Notes: generated from the sequence alone by a model not told the origin. 64,000 nucleotides of DNA from Denitratisoma oestradiolicum (GCF_902813185.1 NZ_LR778301.1:1860001-1924000), one strand, 5' to 3'; shown: positions 41,352 through 48,735, numbered from the stretch's first letter. Made by a program: numbers and translations.

Positions 41352-41390
41352 GAATGCTGTTTATTTCGGAAGGCCAGCTACCTTCACCGT
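41352..41390 (-). ncRNA. Leader-associated hairpin module D (short form)
   Basis: GAAGG-TAGCTGG-CCTTC on the minus strand (41369-41385) with the same AAAYAAACAGCATT-like link to the leader. The two further hairpins of modules B and C are absent. Confidence 0.6.
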
Positions 41391-41541
41391 GGCCTCCATA
41401 AGGAGGACATGAGATGGACAGATTCTGGCTATCGTGCATCACTGTGTGTGATCGAAATGCAGCCAAAAATGGCGCATTTCGGAATCCGTGACCGGCATGC
41501 GCTGACTACTCTCCCGAGGCTATTTCAACCGGGAGACAGTC
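41391..41541. promoter_or_regulatory. Divergent promoter region between ssb block and DUF1845-like gene
   Basis: About 150 bp with palindrome copy 6 near the middle (41454-41480). GGGAGACAGTC precedes the plus-strand ATG at 41542. The ssb-block promoter should also lie here. There is no coding frame of note. Confidence 0.5.
41454..41480. promoter_or_regulatory. 27-bp palindrome, copy 6 (ssb / DUF1845-like intergenic region)
   Basis: On the minus strand GAAATGCGCCA, centre TTTTT, then GGCTGCATTTC. It ends 61 bp before the DUF1845-like ATG and lies 177 bp before ssb. Confidence 0.65.
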
Positions 41542-42198
41542 ATGGCCACACGTCAGTACAAGCTTTCAACCAACATACCCACCGTCAGGCTGAGCAATAG
41601 CCGACCGTTCATTACTCAGAAGGCCATGCTGAATTCCTTGCATGCCCAGCAAATATTCGAACGTGGCTACGACATGTGTGCCAACGGCCTGTTCTCGCTG
41701 ACTGTCGTTTTGCGCTTCATCGGTACCGAAGACCAGGCCCAGGCGGTGGAAGCAATGGTTGATGACCTTCTCGATAAGACGCTGGAGGAGATTCGCCAGG
41801 AGATCAAGCGCATGCAGGATATGAGCGAAGCCAATGGCTGCGAGACGATGATCGGCTATACCAACGCCCGTCATGTCGAGATTCAGATCACCTCGCCGCG
41901 CTCGATCCGATTCCTCGCCATCATCCGCGAATTCGATCAGTTGATCGCCGCGATGGATACCTTGTGGCTTGCCTGCCTCATCGACGACACGCACTACGCC
42001 ATCGAGGCCTATCAATGGAAACGCAGGATCCTTCGAGTAGCCGGGCAAATTCGCACCCTGGCCACGCGCGCGATTCTGGCGGCGCGCAAGAAAGAAACCG
42101 TGGAACTTGCAGCGGAGGAAAAAGAGTCGGTGACAATCAGAGAGTTCACAACGACAACAAATGACCACCGCATTACCGGAGATATCGTTGATTCGTAA
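41542..42198 (+). CDS. DUF1845/AcaB-like protein of conjugative elements
   Basis: A 218-residue protein. The helical middle (HAQQIFERGYDMCANGLFSL, then EAMVDDLLDKTLEEIRQEIKRM) and YTNARHVEIQITSPRSIRFLAIIREFDQLIAAMDTLWLACLID follow the layout of the DUF1845/PFL_4669 family found in integrative elements, to which the IncC activator AcaB is related. AcaB works together with AcaCD. A 27-bp palindrome lies 61 bp upstream, which would place this gene under the FlhDC-like activator. Family assignment is from remembered pattern and is moderate only. It is the last backbone gene before the copper cargo. Confidence 0.5.
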   Translation: MATRQYKLSTNIPTVRLSNSRPFITQKAMLNSLHAQQIFERGYDMCANGLFSLTVVLRFIGTEDQAQAVEAMVDDLLDKTLEEIRQEIKRMQDMSEANGCETMIGYTNARHVEIQITSPRSIRFLAIIREFDQLIAAMDTLWLACLIDDTHYAIEAYQWKRRILRVAGQIRTLATRAILAARKKETVELAAEEKESVTIREFTTTTNDHRITGDIVDS

Positions 42199-42363
42199 TT
42201 CTTCTCTCCGCTGTGTAGGCTGCATCGCTCCTCTCGGAGACAACAACCTGACCAAAAGGTAATTTCGGAGTCATCTTCCTGTTTGTATGCGACTCCTAAG
42301 ATGGCATCACGGTCGGACGAGAAATGTCCGGCGCGATCAACCCAATGTCACTAGGAGAACACC
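42199..42363 (+). promoter_or_regulatory. Upstream region of the CzcE-like gene with CusR-like box
   Basis: 165 bp without a gene. TGACCAAAAGGTAATT (42249-42264) resembles the TGAC-N3-AATGTAATC boxes found elsewhere in the cargo and ends 100 bp before the start codon. AGGAGAACACC precedes the ATG. Confidence 0.5.
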
Positions 42364-42756
42364 ATGAAAACCACGCTTACCAAAATCGCTCTGATCGCTT
42401 CCCTGAGCGCCATTGGCACGACAGCCGCATTGGCCCATGAGGACTATTCCGAAGGCGGAAGCCTACATTGGCTCTCGCACGCTTCGGAATCAAAGAGCCA
42501 ACCGACAGCCAACCAGCTTGCCCCCTTCGGGTATCAATCCACCGGCACCGCAGCGCGTGTGGTGAGCGTTGACGCCGATACCAAGTACCTGAATGTCACA
42601 CGCCTCGAAACCGTCCAAATCAAGGCCGGCGGGAAAACGGTCACGTGGATGTTCGATACGCGCGGAACGGCGCCGTTTCCGCTATCCAAGATCATTCCGG
42701 GAACCGACGGCGTAACGGTCTACGTTGCAGAAAATCCGGCCTACATCGGCGGTTGA
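42364..42756 (+). CDS. CzcE-family periplasmic metal-binding protein
   Basis: A 130-residue secreted protein with a signal peptide ending near Ala-Leu-Ala at residue 24. The C-terminal half (DADTKYLNVTRLETVQIKAGGKTVTWMF, then VTVYVAENPAYIGG) matches CzcE, a periplasmic copper-binding protein of Cupriavidus. A His-rich segment near residues 25-45 adds possible ligands. It is separated by 131 bp from copK, which has its own box, so each probably has its own promoter. Confidence 0.75.
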   Translation: MKTTLTKIALIASLSAIGTTAALAHEDYSEGGSLHWLSHASESKSQPTANQLAPFGYQSTGTAARVVSVDADTKYLNVTRLETVQIKAGGKTVTWMFDTRGTAPFPLSKIIPGTDGVTVYVAENPAYIGG

Positions 42757-42772
42757 TCGACTTACCGGATGG

Positions 42773-42786
42773 TTACATAGATGTAA
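42773..42786. promoter_or_regulatory. CusR/CopR-like box before copK
   Basis: TTACAT and ATGTAA form a perfect inverted repeat around two bases, 102 bp before the copK start. It is embedded in a wider ACCGGATG ... CATCCGGT dyad (42764-42806), which may be a terminator of the upstream gene or part of the operator. Confidence 0.55.
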
Positions 42787-42887
42787 TCATTAGGTAAGCA
42801 TCCGGTTAGGATGGAGCGAGCAAAATAAACTTTGCGGTGTATGACGAATTCCGCGTTTTATGAAGTTTCCACAGAGGAGTATGAAAA

Positions 42888-43172
42888 ATGCTGAAGAAAT
42901 TTTTGCTGGTCGTTGCAATCAGTTCTGCCGCCGCTTCCGCGTTCGCAGGTGATGCTGCCCGTGCCGAAGCTAAGCAGGTAATTGATCTCAAGGATGGTTC
43001 GACGGTCTACATTTTCAAGGATGGCAAGATGGCCATGGAAAATAAGTACGGTCATGCTGTTCGGATGAAGGAAGATACCGTCATGGAAACCAAGGATGGT
43101 CAAAAAATCATCATGCATGGCGATGAAGTAATGCGCCTGGATTCGTTGCTACGGAAGGGGCACGAAGGCTGA
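42888..43172 (+). CDS. copK: CopK, periplasmic copper-binding protein
   Basis: A 94-residue protein with a 20-residue signal peptide. The mature part, with KQVIDLKDGSTVYIFKDGKMAMENK, VMETKDGQKIIMHGDEV and LLRKGHEG at the end, is very close to CopK of Cupriavidus metallidurans, including the methionine-rich surface that binds Cu(I). CopK buffers periplasmic copper under stress. Its stop codon abuts the stop of the convergent HD-GYP gene with no gap (TGATCA). AGGAG lies upstream of the ATG. Confidence 0.93.
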   Translation: MLKKFLLVVAISSAAASAFAGDAARAEAKQVIDLKDGSTVYIFKDGKMAMENKYGHAVRMKEDTVMETKDGQKIIMHGDEVMRLDSLLRKGHEG

Positions 43173-44489
43173 TCAGCGCGCCATGTGGAATGGAGTGGCT
43201 TCTTCGGGAGCCACTTCCAAGTTGAAGTATTTTTGGAGCATACCTCGCATTCCCTGTTGCAGATCGTACGCATCGGCTTGGATCATCTTCTGGTACAGGT
43301 CTCCGGCAATCCGTTTGAAACTTGCCACAACGACTGGATCAAAATGCCGCCCCGAATCGTTTTCGATGATGGTGAGCGCCTCGGCGAGTCCCATCGGCTT
43401 CTTGTAGGGACGCTCCGAGGTCAGTGCATCGAAAACGTCGACCACGGCGAATATCCTGGCAACGCGTGGGATTGCATTACCGACCAGTCCGTCGGGATAC
43501 CCGGTTCCATCAAATCGTTCGTGGTGATGCCGTATCGTACATGCCGCTCCGGTCAGCCACGGGTTGTCCGCCACGATTTCGATGCCCAGAAGCGCGTGGG
43601 TCTTCATGATCCGGAACTCATCATCAGTCAGCTTTCCCGGTTTGAGCAGAATGCTGTCAGGAATGCCGATTTTCCCCACATCGTGAAGAAAGGCACCCGC
43701 GACCAGATCGGCGATTTCATGTCTTGGCAGTTCCAATGCTTCGGCAAGCGCAACCGCATAGAACGTCACCCGATAGTTGTGGGCATCGGTATCGGAATCG
43801 CGTTTGGCTATCGCGTTCCCCAAGGACTGTATCAGAGATAGATTGGAGTCCAGCAGGCGACGCGACAGCCCCACTGATCGGTGCAGCATGGCCAGCAATA
43901 GCGGATAGAGAAGGAGAGCGGTAATCAAAACAGATGAGGACGCCGTCAATGCACCATTGCGAATCTGCGCTCTTTGCGACTCCAGGGCCTTGCTATCGAG
44001 GCGGCTAACGCCTTCCAGATATCCCGCAAGCTCGCCGTCAGTTCCAAATAAAGGGAGAACAACTTGTATGAGCCGTTCGTCGGATGCCTCGATCCAGCTT
44101 GTATGGCTTCGACCTCGCCCAGGCCATTCATGTTGCCTCGATTTCGCAGCCTCGATAAGAACTCCCGTGACATCTTCCCAAGACTCGTAGATCTGCCTTT
44201 TGTCATTGGCGAATATGCGAACGCCGATAAACCGGTTGCGATCCAGTAAGCGATTGAGTTCACCATGGTCCGTGGTTGAGCCGGCACTGATTGCTAACTG
44301 CATGGCCGGCGACTCGAAATGTCGGGCGCTGTCTAGAGCGTAGTCAAGCGCTGCTTGCTCCGCTCGATAACTTTCGATCAGATACGACGCGCCGCCCGCA
44401 GCCAAACCGATGACAACCGCGGCCGCTCCCACCCTTCGGGCAAGCATCCAGCGGAGTTCCCGAGGACTTACGGGCAGTGCAATGGGCAT
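43173..44489 (-). CDS. Membrane-bound HD-GYP cyclic-di-GMP phosphodiesterase
   Basis: A 438-residue protein. Two membrane helices (about 18-37 and 185-205) flank a periplasmic sensor domain of about 145 residues; the HD-GYP domain follows (about 220-420) with HDVGKIGIPD, HHERFDGTGYPDGL and all usual metal ligands visible. It should hydrolyse c-di-GMP in response to a periplasmic signal, moving cells from biofilm to motile state. It starts one base after the FlgB-like gene stop and is therefore co-transcribed with it. The setting inside copper genes suggests a copper or stress signal, which is inference. Confidence 0.9.
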   Translation of the reverse strand: MPIALPVSPRELRWMLARRVGAAAVVIGLAAGGASYLIESYRAEQAALDYALDSARHFESPAMQLAISAGSTTDHGELNRLLDRNRFIGVRIFANDKRQIYESWEDVTGVLIEAAKSRQHEWPGRGRSHTSWIEASDERLIQVVLPLFGTDGELAGYLEGVSRLDSKALESQRAQIRNGALTASSSVLITALLLYPLLLAMLHRSVGLSRRLLDSNLSLIQSLGNAIAKRDSDTDAHNYRVTFYAVALAEALELPRHEIADLVAGAFLHDVGKIGIPDSILLKPGKLTDDEFRIMKTHALLGIEIVADNPWLTGAACTIRHHHERFDGTGYPDGLVGNAIPRVARIFAVVDVFDALTSERPYKKPMGLAEALTIIENDSGRHFDPVVVASFKRIAGDLYQKMIQADAYDLQQGMRGMLQKYFNLEVAPEEATPFHMAR

Positions 44490-44490
44490 T

Positions 44491-45177
44491 TCAATCCTTC
44501 AGGCTCTGGAGCATTTCCATCATGTGCTTGAAGTGCCCACTGACGCGGTCACGCGAAAATTCCCACATTACCGAATTCTCTGCAAATTTCGCACGCTCCA
44601 CATTCATATCCACGGTGTTGCCATCGGCACTGGGTTGCGTTGGAACGTGATATTTGAGCGGATACGGCGAAAGGCCGACCTGTGCCTGCCCTTGAACATG
44701 CCCTGAGGCCGTGGTGGCGAGCGAAAGCGGTGGTGTATTGGCGATGGATCGTGCAACCCGTAAGGCCTCTTGGAAATCGATATCAACCGCCTTGTATCCG
44801 GGGGTATCGGCGTTGGCGATATTGGAAGCAATCAGTTCTTGTCGATAGGCGCGTACCCCGAGCGCCGTTTCGTGAAATCCGTGTTTTTCACCTTGATGGT
44901 TTTCACCGATGGTGAAATGCCGAGGATGAGTGCTTCCGCTCTGGCTGCCGGCAGTGGCATGCGAACTGTTGGCGTGCGGAAGAGCGGGAGTGCTTGGGCC
45001 GGCCCCATGACCGGCATGTCCGCCGCCCGTCGCTTGGCCGATGGCTTGCGATAGCGTGGAAGCAAAGGTTTGCCCGGAGGCAGATGACGACTGATCGCCG
45101 GGATGATTCCCATGCCCACCGCTATTGGATACAGGCGCGATAGACTGCGCACCCCCGACTCCCGCGACCGGCGCCAT
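44491..45177 (-). CDS. FlgB-like flagellar rod-domain protein with His-rich N-terminal extension
   Basis: A 228-residue protein. Residues about 105-228 match the flagellar basal-body rod protein FlgB: ALGVRAYRQELIASNIANADTPGYKAVDIDFQEAL, then DGNTVDMNVERAKFAENSVMWEF. The first 100 residues are a Gly/Ser/His-rich extension absent from normal FlgB, with several His-Gly-His type pairs. No other rod, hook or motor gene is nearby. It ends one base before the HD-GYP gene. It is either a stray flagellar part or a repurposed domain; its extension may bind metal. Confidence 0.78.
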   Translation of the reverse strand: MAPVAGVGGAQSIAPVSNSGGHGNHPGDQSSSASGQTFASTLSQAIGQATGGGHAGHGAGPSTPALPHANSSHATAGSQSGSTHPRHFTIGENHQGEKHGFHETALGVRAYRQELIASNIANADTPGYKAVDIDFQEALRVARSIANTPPLSLATTASGHVQGQAQVGLSPYPLKYHVPTQPSADGNTVDMNVERAKFAENSVMWEFSRDRVSGHFKHMMEMLQSLKD

Positions 45178-45179
45178 GC

Positions 45180-45584
45180 TCAGGTCACCTCGATCGGCCC
45201 GATTGGCTTCAGTTCATGATGCCATCGATCACCATGCGTGGCTTGCGCGTCGGCCGAGAATGCCGAAATATCTGCTCGGCCTTGCCATTGAACGTGTCCA
45301 GATGCCTTGACTACAAGGGGAAATGGTGCCGTGCCTCCAGTCCCATGGGCTCCGGCGACGATTGCCGCCACGGGCCGCTGCTGCAATCCCGTGCCAGGGG
45401 TGTTGGTGTCTTGCGCGGCACTACCTGTCATTTTGGCGCTGTGGGCAATCGCGCTCGCAAGTGCACGCGAAAACGATTCCCCGGCAACCGACGGCGAGGC
45501 GCCAGACAGATGGTTCGAAAGCTTCCCTGTACTGGAGGGTGATGGTTCAGCCGATGGATACCCGATTTCGTGAGAGGAATGCAC
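45180..45584 (-). CDS. Hypothetical protein paired with the FlgB-like gene
   Basis: A 134-residue protein, Ser/Ala/His-rich and probably disordered. Its segment SFSRALASAIAHSAK resembles TFASTLSQAIGQATG in the N-terminal extension of the FlgB-like protein, so the two probably share an origin or an export/assembly signal. It starts 9 bp after the Cys-rich gene and ends 2 bp before the FlgB-like start. Function unknown. Confidence 0.6.
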   Translation of the reverse strand: MHSSHEIGYPSAEPSPSSTGKLSNHLSGASPSVAGESFSRALASAIAHSAKMTGSAAQDTNTPGTGLQQRPVAAIVAGAHGTGGTAPFPLVVKASGHVQWQGRADISAFSADAQATHGDRWHHELKPIGPIEVT

Positions 45585-45593
45585 GATTGGCCC

Positions 45594-45836
45594 TTACTCG
45601 TTCATGATCAGAATCGTCTTGACCGGATCCATCGGTCCCACGTCATGCCATTTATCATCGCGTCCGGCGACTACCGCCTCATCGCAACATCCATGGTTGC
45701 ATTCGACAATCCAGCGCTTCATCAGAACTGCATGGCAGTAGGCGTAACGAACCGTCTTGGGACTGCACCCAACGGCCTCGGCGAGCAAACGACACGAACA
45801 CCGGTTGCCGTGATCAACATGTTTGGTTTCGCTCAT
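45594..45836 (-). CDS. Small Cys/His-rich protein
   Basis: An 80-residue protein with seven cysteines and four histidines (NRCSCRLLAEAVGC, YAYCHAV, ECNHGCCDEA). The spacing suggests metal binding, possibly a zinc or copper site. Family not recognised. It heads the operon that continues with the 134-residue, FlgB-like and HD-GYP genes. A terminator hairpin lies immediately upstream (45840-45869). Confidence 0.6.
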   Translation of the reverse strand: MSETKHVDHGNRCSCRLLAEAVGCSPKTVRYAYCHAVLMKRWIVECNHGCCDEAVVAGRDDKWHDVGPMDPVKTILIMNE

Positions 45837-45839
45837 CGC

Positions 45840-45869
45840 AAAAATGCCGAGGCCCCGGAGCGGGGCCTC
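45840..45869 (-). terminator. Rho-independent terminator after the first PHSHMEEK gene
   Basis: Perfect hairpin GAGGCCCCG-GAG-CGGGGCCTC (45849-45869), followed on the minus strand by GGCATTTTTG. It lies between the PHSHMEEK gene and the Cys-rich gene, so only leaky transcription would pass on, or the latter has its own promoter. Confidence 0.8.
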
Positions 45870-45881
45870 GCGATACCGGAC

Positions 45882-46145
45882 TTACTTGCCGTCCCGGGGA
45901 TGCAGGTGCCTGTTCTTGTCCTTGGTCGGATCTGGCTTTTTCGCTTCCGCCGAAGCCACCTTTGACGCTACGCCGGTCTTCTCTTCCATATGGGAGTGCG
46001 GCTTCATGTTCTTGTCGCCTTGCATGTCTGCCGGCGGCGTCTTGGCTTCCACCGCCGTATTCGTATCCGAGGCCGCTTGCGCGTTGATGGAAAGAGCGGC
46101 TAGTGCCGCCAACACACTCGCTGCAAGAATGGATTTCAGTTTCAT
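45882..46145 (-). CDS. Small periplasmic protein with PHSHMEEK and HLHPRDGK motifs (copy 1)
   Basis: An 87-residue protein with a signal peptide of about 24 residues and a short, charged mature part with NMKPHSHMEEKTG and a C-terminal HLHPRDGK. The same two motifs end the protein at 50209-50499. Histidine and methionine spacing suggests a copper ligand. A CusR-like box lies 104 bp upstream (46249-46263). Function unknown; a periplasmic copper-binding or sensing role is inferred from context. Confidence 0.7.
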   Translation of the reverse strand: MKLKSILAASVLAALAALSINAQAASDTNTAVEAKTPPADMQGDKNMKPHSHMEEKTGVASKVASAEAKKPDPTKDKNRHLHPRDGK

Positions 46146-46229
46146 GGCAATTTCTCCAAAGGTTAATGCGGGGTGAATTCATGGCGTCCAGCAAAGATCG
46201 GACAAACAAAGTCTGCTCCTGGGTAGCCG

Positions 46230-46478
46230 TCAACAACATGACCCGCGGATTACATTTGCGTCAGCTTTTGCCATTCGACAATTCCACGCCTGCACGGCAG
46301 CTGTGGCCGAATCCTTCACAGGACCGGTGGAATGGCAATCGACGCATTCGACCATCCAACCGCCGAGATCGATTTCCTGCAAGGCGGATCGGGCACTGCC
46401 ACAAAACGGGCAGGCATCGGGACTGCTCACGAAGGCCGTCTTCGCTGCTGTTGCCACGAGACCGTGAGATGCAGGCAT
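46230..46478 (-). CDS. Lar-like zinc-ribbon protein
   Basis: An 82-residue protein with CPFCGSARSALQE near residue 23, WMVECVDCHSTGP near 41 and AVQAWNCR near 63. That is the zinc-ribbon plan of Lar-type restriction-alleviation proteins and their relatives. Restriction alleviation itself is not shown for most of this family. The last part of the gene overlaps a CusR-like box for the next gene. Confidence 0.65.
   Translation of the reverse strand: MPASHGLVATAAKTAFVSSPDACPFCGSARSALQEIDLGGWMVECVDCHSTGPVKDSATAAVQAWNCRMAKADANVIRGSCC
46249..46263 (-). promoter_or_regulatory. CusR/CopR-like box before the first PHSHMEEK gene
   Basis: Minus strand TGACGCAAATGTAAT, lying inside the 3' end of the Lar-like gene, 104 bp before the start at 46145. 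Confidence 0.5.
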
Positions 46479-46481
46479 CGG

Positions 46482-46712
46482 CTACAAACCGCCTGTACCC
46501 GAGGAATTTCCAAGCATGCGTTCCACGTCGGCTTCGGCATCAAACCAGTCGGCCATCTCGCTTCCAGGCTGGAACCCGCGCTGTTCGGCTTTGTAATAGG
46601 CGGCTTCGGAAATCAACTGCTCGCGCGGAATGGCGGCAGCATCGCTTACCTGGGTCCCTTGCTGCGGCTGATCACCAGTCCTGGTTTGCCCTGCGGAATT
46701 GTTTTTGCCCAT
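46482..46712 (-). CDS. DUF2934-type protein
   Basis: A 76-residue protein. AYYKAEQRGFQPGSEMADWFDAEADVERML near the C-terminus is the DUF2934 pattern; the first half is Gln/Gly-rich and disordered. Such proteins often accompany stress or metal genes; the function is unknown. It is flanked within 3 bp by the Lar-like gene and within 1 bp by the next gene upstream. Confidence 0.7.
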   Translation of the reverse strand: MGKNNSAGQTRTGDQPQQGTQVSDAAAIPREQLISEAAYYKAEQRGFQPGSEMADWFDAEADVERMLGNSSGTGGL

Positions 46713-46973
46713 TTATGCCTCCTTGCGGTCGAAGTTGACTTGCGAATAAGGGTTGATCAGGCGGTCTATCACTTCATGGAAGGCCTGCCGGAGTTGCGCC
46801 TCCGAGCAGCCCATCAACATGCCATCGTCAAAGGCATCCTGCGCTATCTGCGATAGTTCGTCGATGTTCTCGTTCAGTACCTTGATCTTCTCGATGCAGG
46901 CGATCGCCCGACCGCAATCGGAACGCCAGATCGAGGCGTGTTTCCTATCGATCGAGGAAGCGCGCGTATCCAT
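46713..46973 (-). CDS. Hypothetical protein, 86 residues
   Basis: A helical protein with ACIEKIKVLNENIDELSQIAQDAFDDGMLMG. It directly abuts the DUF2934 gene and starts 5 bp after the phasin-like gene, so it is in the same operon. No motif recognised. Confidence 0.55.
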   Translation of the reverse strand: MDTRASSIDRKHASIWRSDCGRAIACIEKIKVLNENIDELSQIAQDAFDDGMLMGCSEAQLRQAFHEVIDRLINPYSQVNFDRKEA

Positions 46974-46978
46974 GACTT

Positions 46979-47263
46979 TTACTTGTTCGTCAAATTGGCA
47001 AAAACCTGCCGCTGAAAATCGATTCCGTGCGAGACGGAGGCGGTCCAGTGGGCAACAGCGATCTTTCCGCCAGTGACAAGCACCTCGGCAAGATTCCCTT
47101 GATTCGGGGGTTCCGTGATCGGAATCGCCAATAGCTGACGAGCCGTCTCCGTGTTGGCTTCGACGGTTTCTTCGCAGTATCCCAACCCTGCGCGACTGAT
47201 GCGAAATATCAGATCAAGCTGGGACTGATAGTGGTTTCGTAGCTGCTCAATTGCGGGCCTCAT
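46979..47263 (-). CDS. Phasin-like protein
   Basis: A 94-residue reading from the ATG at 47263 (GGGAGCCCGCCC upstream); the frame is open to 47317. The helix QLRNHYQSQLDLIFRISRAGLGYCEETVEANTE resembles the phasin family of granule- or stress-associated amphipathic proteins. The family assignment is moderate. It is the first gene of the small operon to 46230 and follows a CusR-like box (47388-47403). Confidence 0.5.
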   Translation of the reverse strand: MRPAIEQLRNHYQSQLDLIFRISRAGLGYCEETVEANTETARQLLAIPITEPPNQGNLAEVLVTGGKIAVAHWTASVSHGIDFQRQVFANLTNK

Positions 47264-47387
47264 GGGCGGGCTCCCTATAGATGAATCCAGAGTATTCGCA
47301 GGCAGCCTCCCTCGCATCGAGTCGGCAGACCTAGCTGAATTTCTTGGGATCTTAGGACTGACGGGCTGACGAGAGCATGTCCGCCTG

Positions 47388-47403
47388 ATTACATCTTTGT
47401 CAT
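47388..47403 (-). promoter_or_regulatory. CusR/CopR-like box before the phasin-like operon
   Basis: Minus strand ATGACAAAGATGTAAT, 125 bp before the start at 47263, in the gap between the two operons. Confidence 0.55.
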
Positions 47404-47460
47404 CGAAATGTCAGGAAAACGGCTGCGTCAATCCCTGAGCAGGGTTCGGAACTGGTCGTC

Positions 47461-48735
47461 TTACCGAGACAGGGATTTTGAGATGGAAAATATCGGCTTC
47501 AGTCCCGAGCCAAAGCGGACAATGGCTTTTTGTTGACCGAGCAACTCGCCATAGGGCAGATACCGGAAATTCAGCTCCCCGATCTTGGAAAATGCCGGTC
47601 GGCGAATCTGTTGCAAGACGTCGTTTTCGCGGCCATCCGGTGCCACCAGGAACAAAGCTTCGCATGTCCGAAGTTCATTGCCATAGGCCAAATCCAGAAG
47701 GCGGACGATGCCCGAATAAATGGATGTCGTGTGCTCCACCTCAAAGGCTGCGATGACGTTGCCAGTCGTCCTGTCCAGCCAGATCACGTCGATCATTCTC
47801 ACCGACTCGGCGCCCGACACAGTGGACAGATGATCCGGCAACGCAGTCAGGCAACCATCGCCCAGGACACCCGTCTCGTGGGCACGGTTGCGGTCGTTGG
47901 CGGCAATCCAGACCCCAAACCCCATCGCCAATCCGATATCGCGAAGACACCCTTGAATCTGGGTATGGGATTGATCACCCGCCGACGCGGACGTGGCCGC
48001 TTTGGATTGCGCAGCGGATTCTTCACGGACCCGCATCAAATCCTGCCGCCATGCCAGTTCGGCAGCCTCGTCGCCATCAAGCGGCGGTACGGGATAACGC
48101 TTGTTGCCGACATCGAACAGCAAGCCGGCCAAGGCACCCAGATCATTGGACAGCATCTGTCGATAACGGCCATTCAGAGCGAGAGCGCCCTGCCGCATCG
48201 CCAGATAGTGATCCCACCGACCGAGTTTCACCTTGGCACCGGTCAGTGCGTTATATCCGTTGACGATGGCGGTATTGAACGGCAGGACCAAGGTCGGGTG
48301 AATAAAATACAGCAGATTTGCGACCGCAGGCCCCAATCCCTTGATGGCGAGGGAGTCAATCTGGTTGATGGCCTGGAGGATGGCCTCCTCGGTATCGCAG
48401 CAATTGCAGGTATGCAGCAGGCGGGCGAAGGCTTTCTGGTTCTCGGGATGCTCGTAGATATCGGGAATCCGCAGTTTTGGCTTCCACAGGAAAGCGTGGT
48501 CTGCCCCCTTGAAGATTTGCCGCTGCTCGGCAATCGATGCCACAACCGTTTCCAGCGAGGAACCGCGATAGGCATTGCCAAAGGTGCCGGCCTCGATATC
48601 CCGGACGACTTCGGCAATACCACGACGGATGGAGCGAAAGTTTTTGAGACGTTCCGACCACAAAAACCAGGTCGAAAAAGTGCTGCGGGGATCGTCCTTC
48701 CAACGGGTGATGAGCGTACCGACGGAGTCAGTCAT
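47461..48735 (-). CDS. HhH-containing protein with PD-(D/E)XK-like C-terminus
   Basis: A 424-residue protein. Residues about 130-150 read SLAIKGLGPAVANLLYFIHP, a helix-hairpin-helix of the kind in DNA glycosylases. Near residue 320, MIDVIWLDRTTG and NVIAAFEVEHTTSIYSGIVRL fit the strand-D-strand-ExE core of PD-(D/E)XK-like nucleases of restriction type. A role in DNA defence or repair is plausible but unproven. It has no methylase partner nearby, sits alone between copper operons and starts 188 bp downstream of the methyltransferase gene end. Confidence 0.55.
   Translation of the reverse strand: MTDSVGTLITRWKDDPRSTFSTWFLWSERLKNFRSIRRGIAEVVRDIEAGTFGNAYRGSSLETVVASIAEQRQIFKGADHAFLWKPKLRIPDIYEHPENQKAFARLLHTCNCCDTEEAILQAINQIDSLAIKGLGPAVANLLYFIHPTLVLPFNTAIVNGYNALTGAKVKLGRWDHYLAMRQGALALNGRYRQMLSNDLGALAGLLFDVGNKRYPVPPLDGDEAAELAWRQDLMRVREESAAQSKAATSASAGDQSHTQIQGCLRDIGLAMGFGVWIAANDRNRAHETGVLGDGCLTALPDHLSTVSGAESVRMIDVIWLDRTTGNVIAAFEVEHTTSIYSGIVRLLDLAYGNELRTCEALFLVAPDGRENDVLQQIRRPAFSKIGELNFRYLPYGELLGQQKAIVRFGSGLKPIFSISKSLSR

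Noticed and set aside
47403..47430. Possible seventh 27-bp palindrome beginning GAAATGTC
   Set aside because: Only the first seven bases match; the central and right arms do not, and it overlaps the CusR-like box region.
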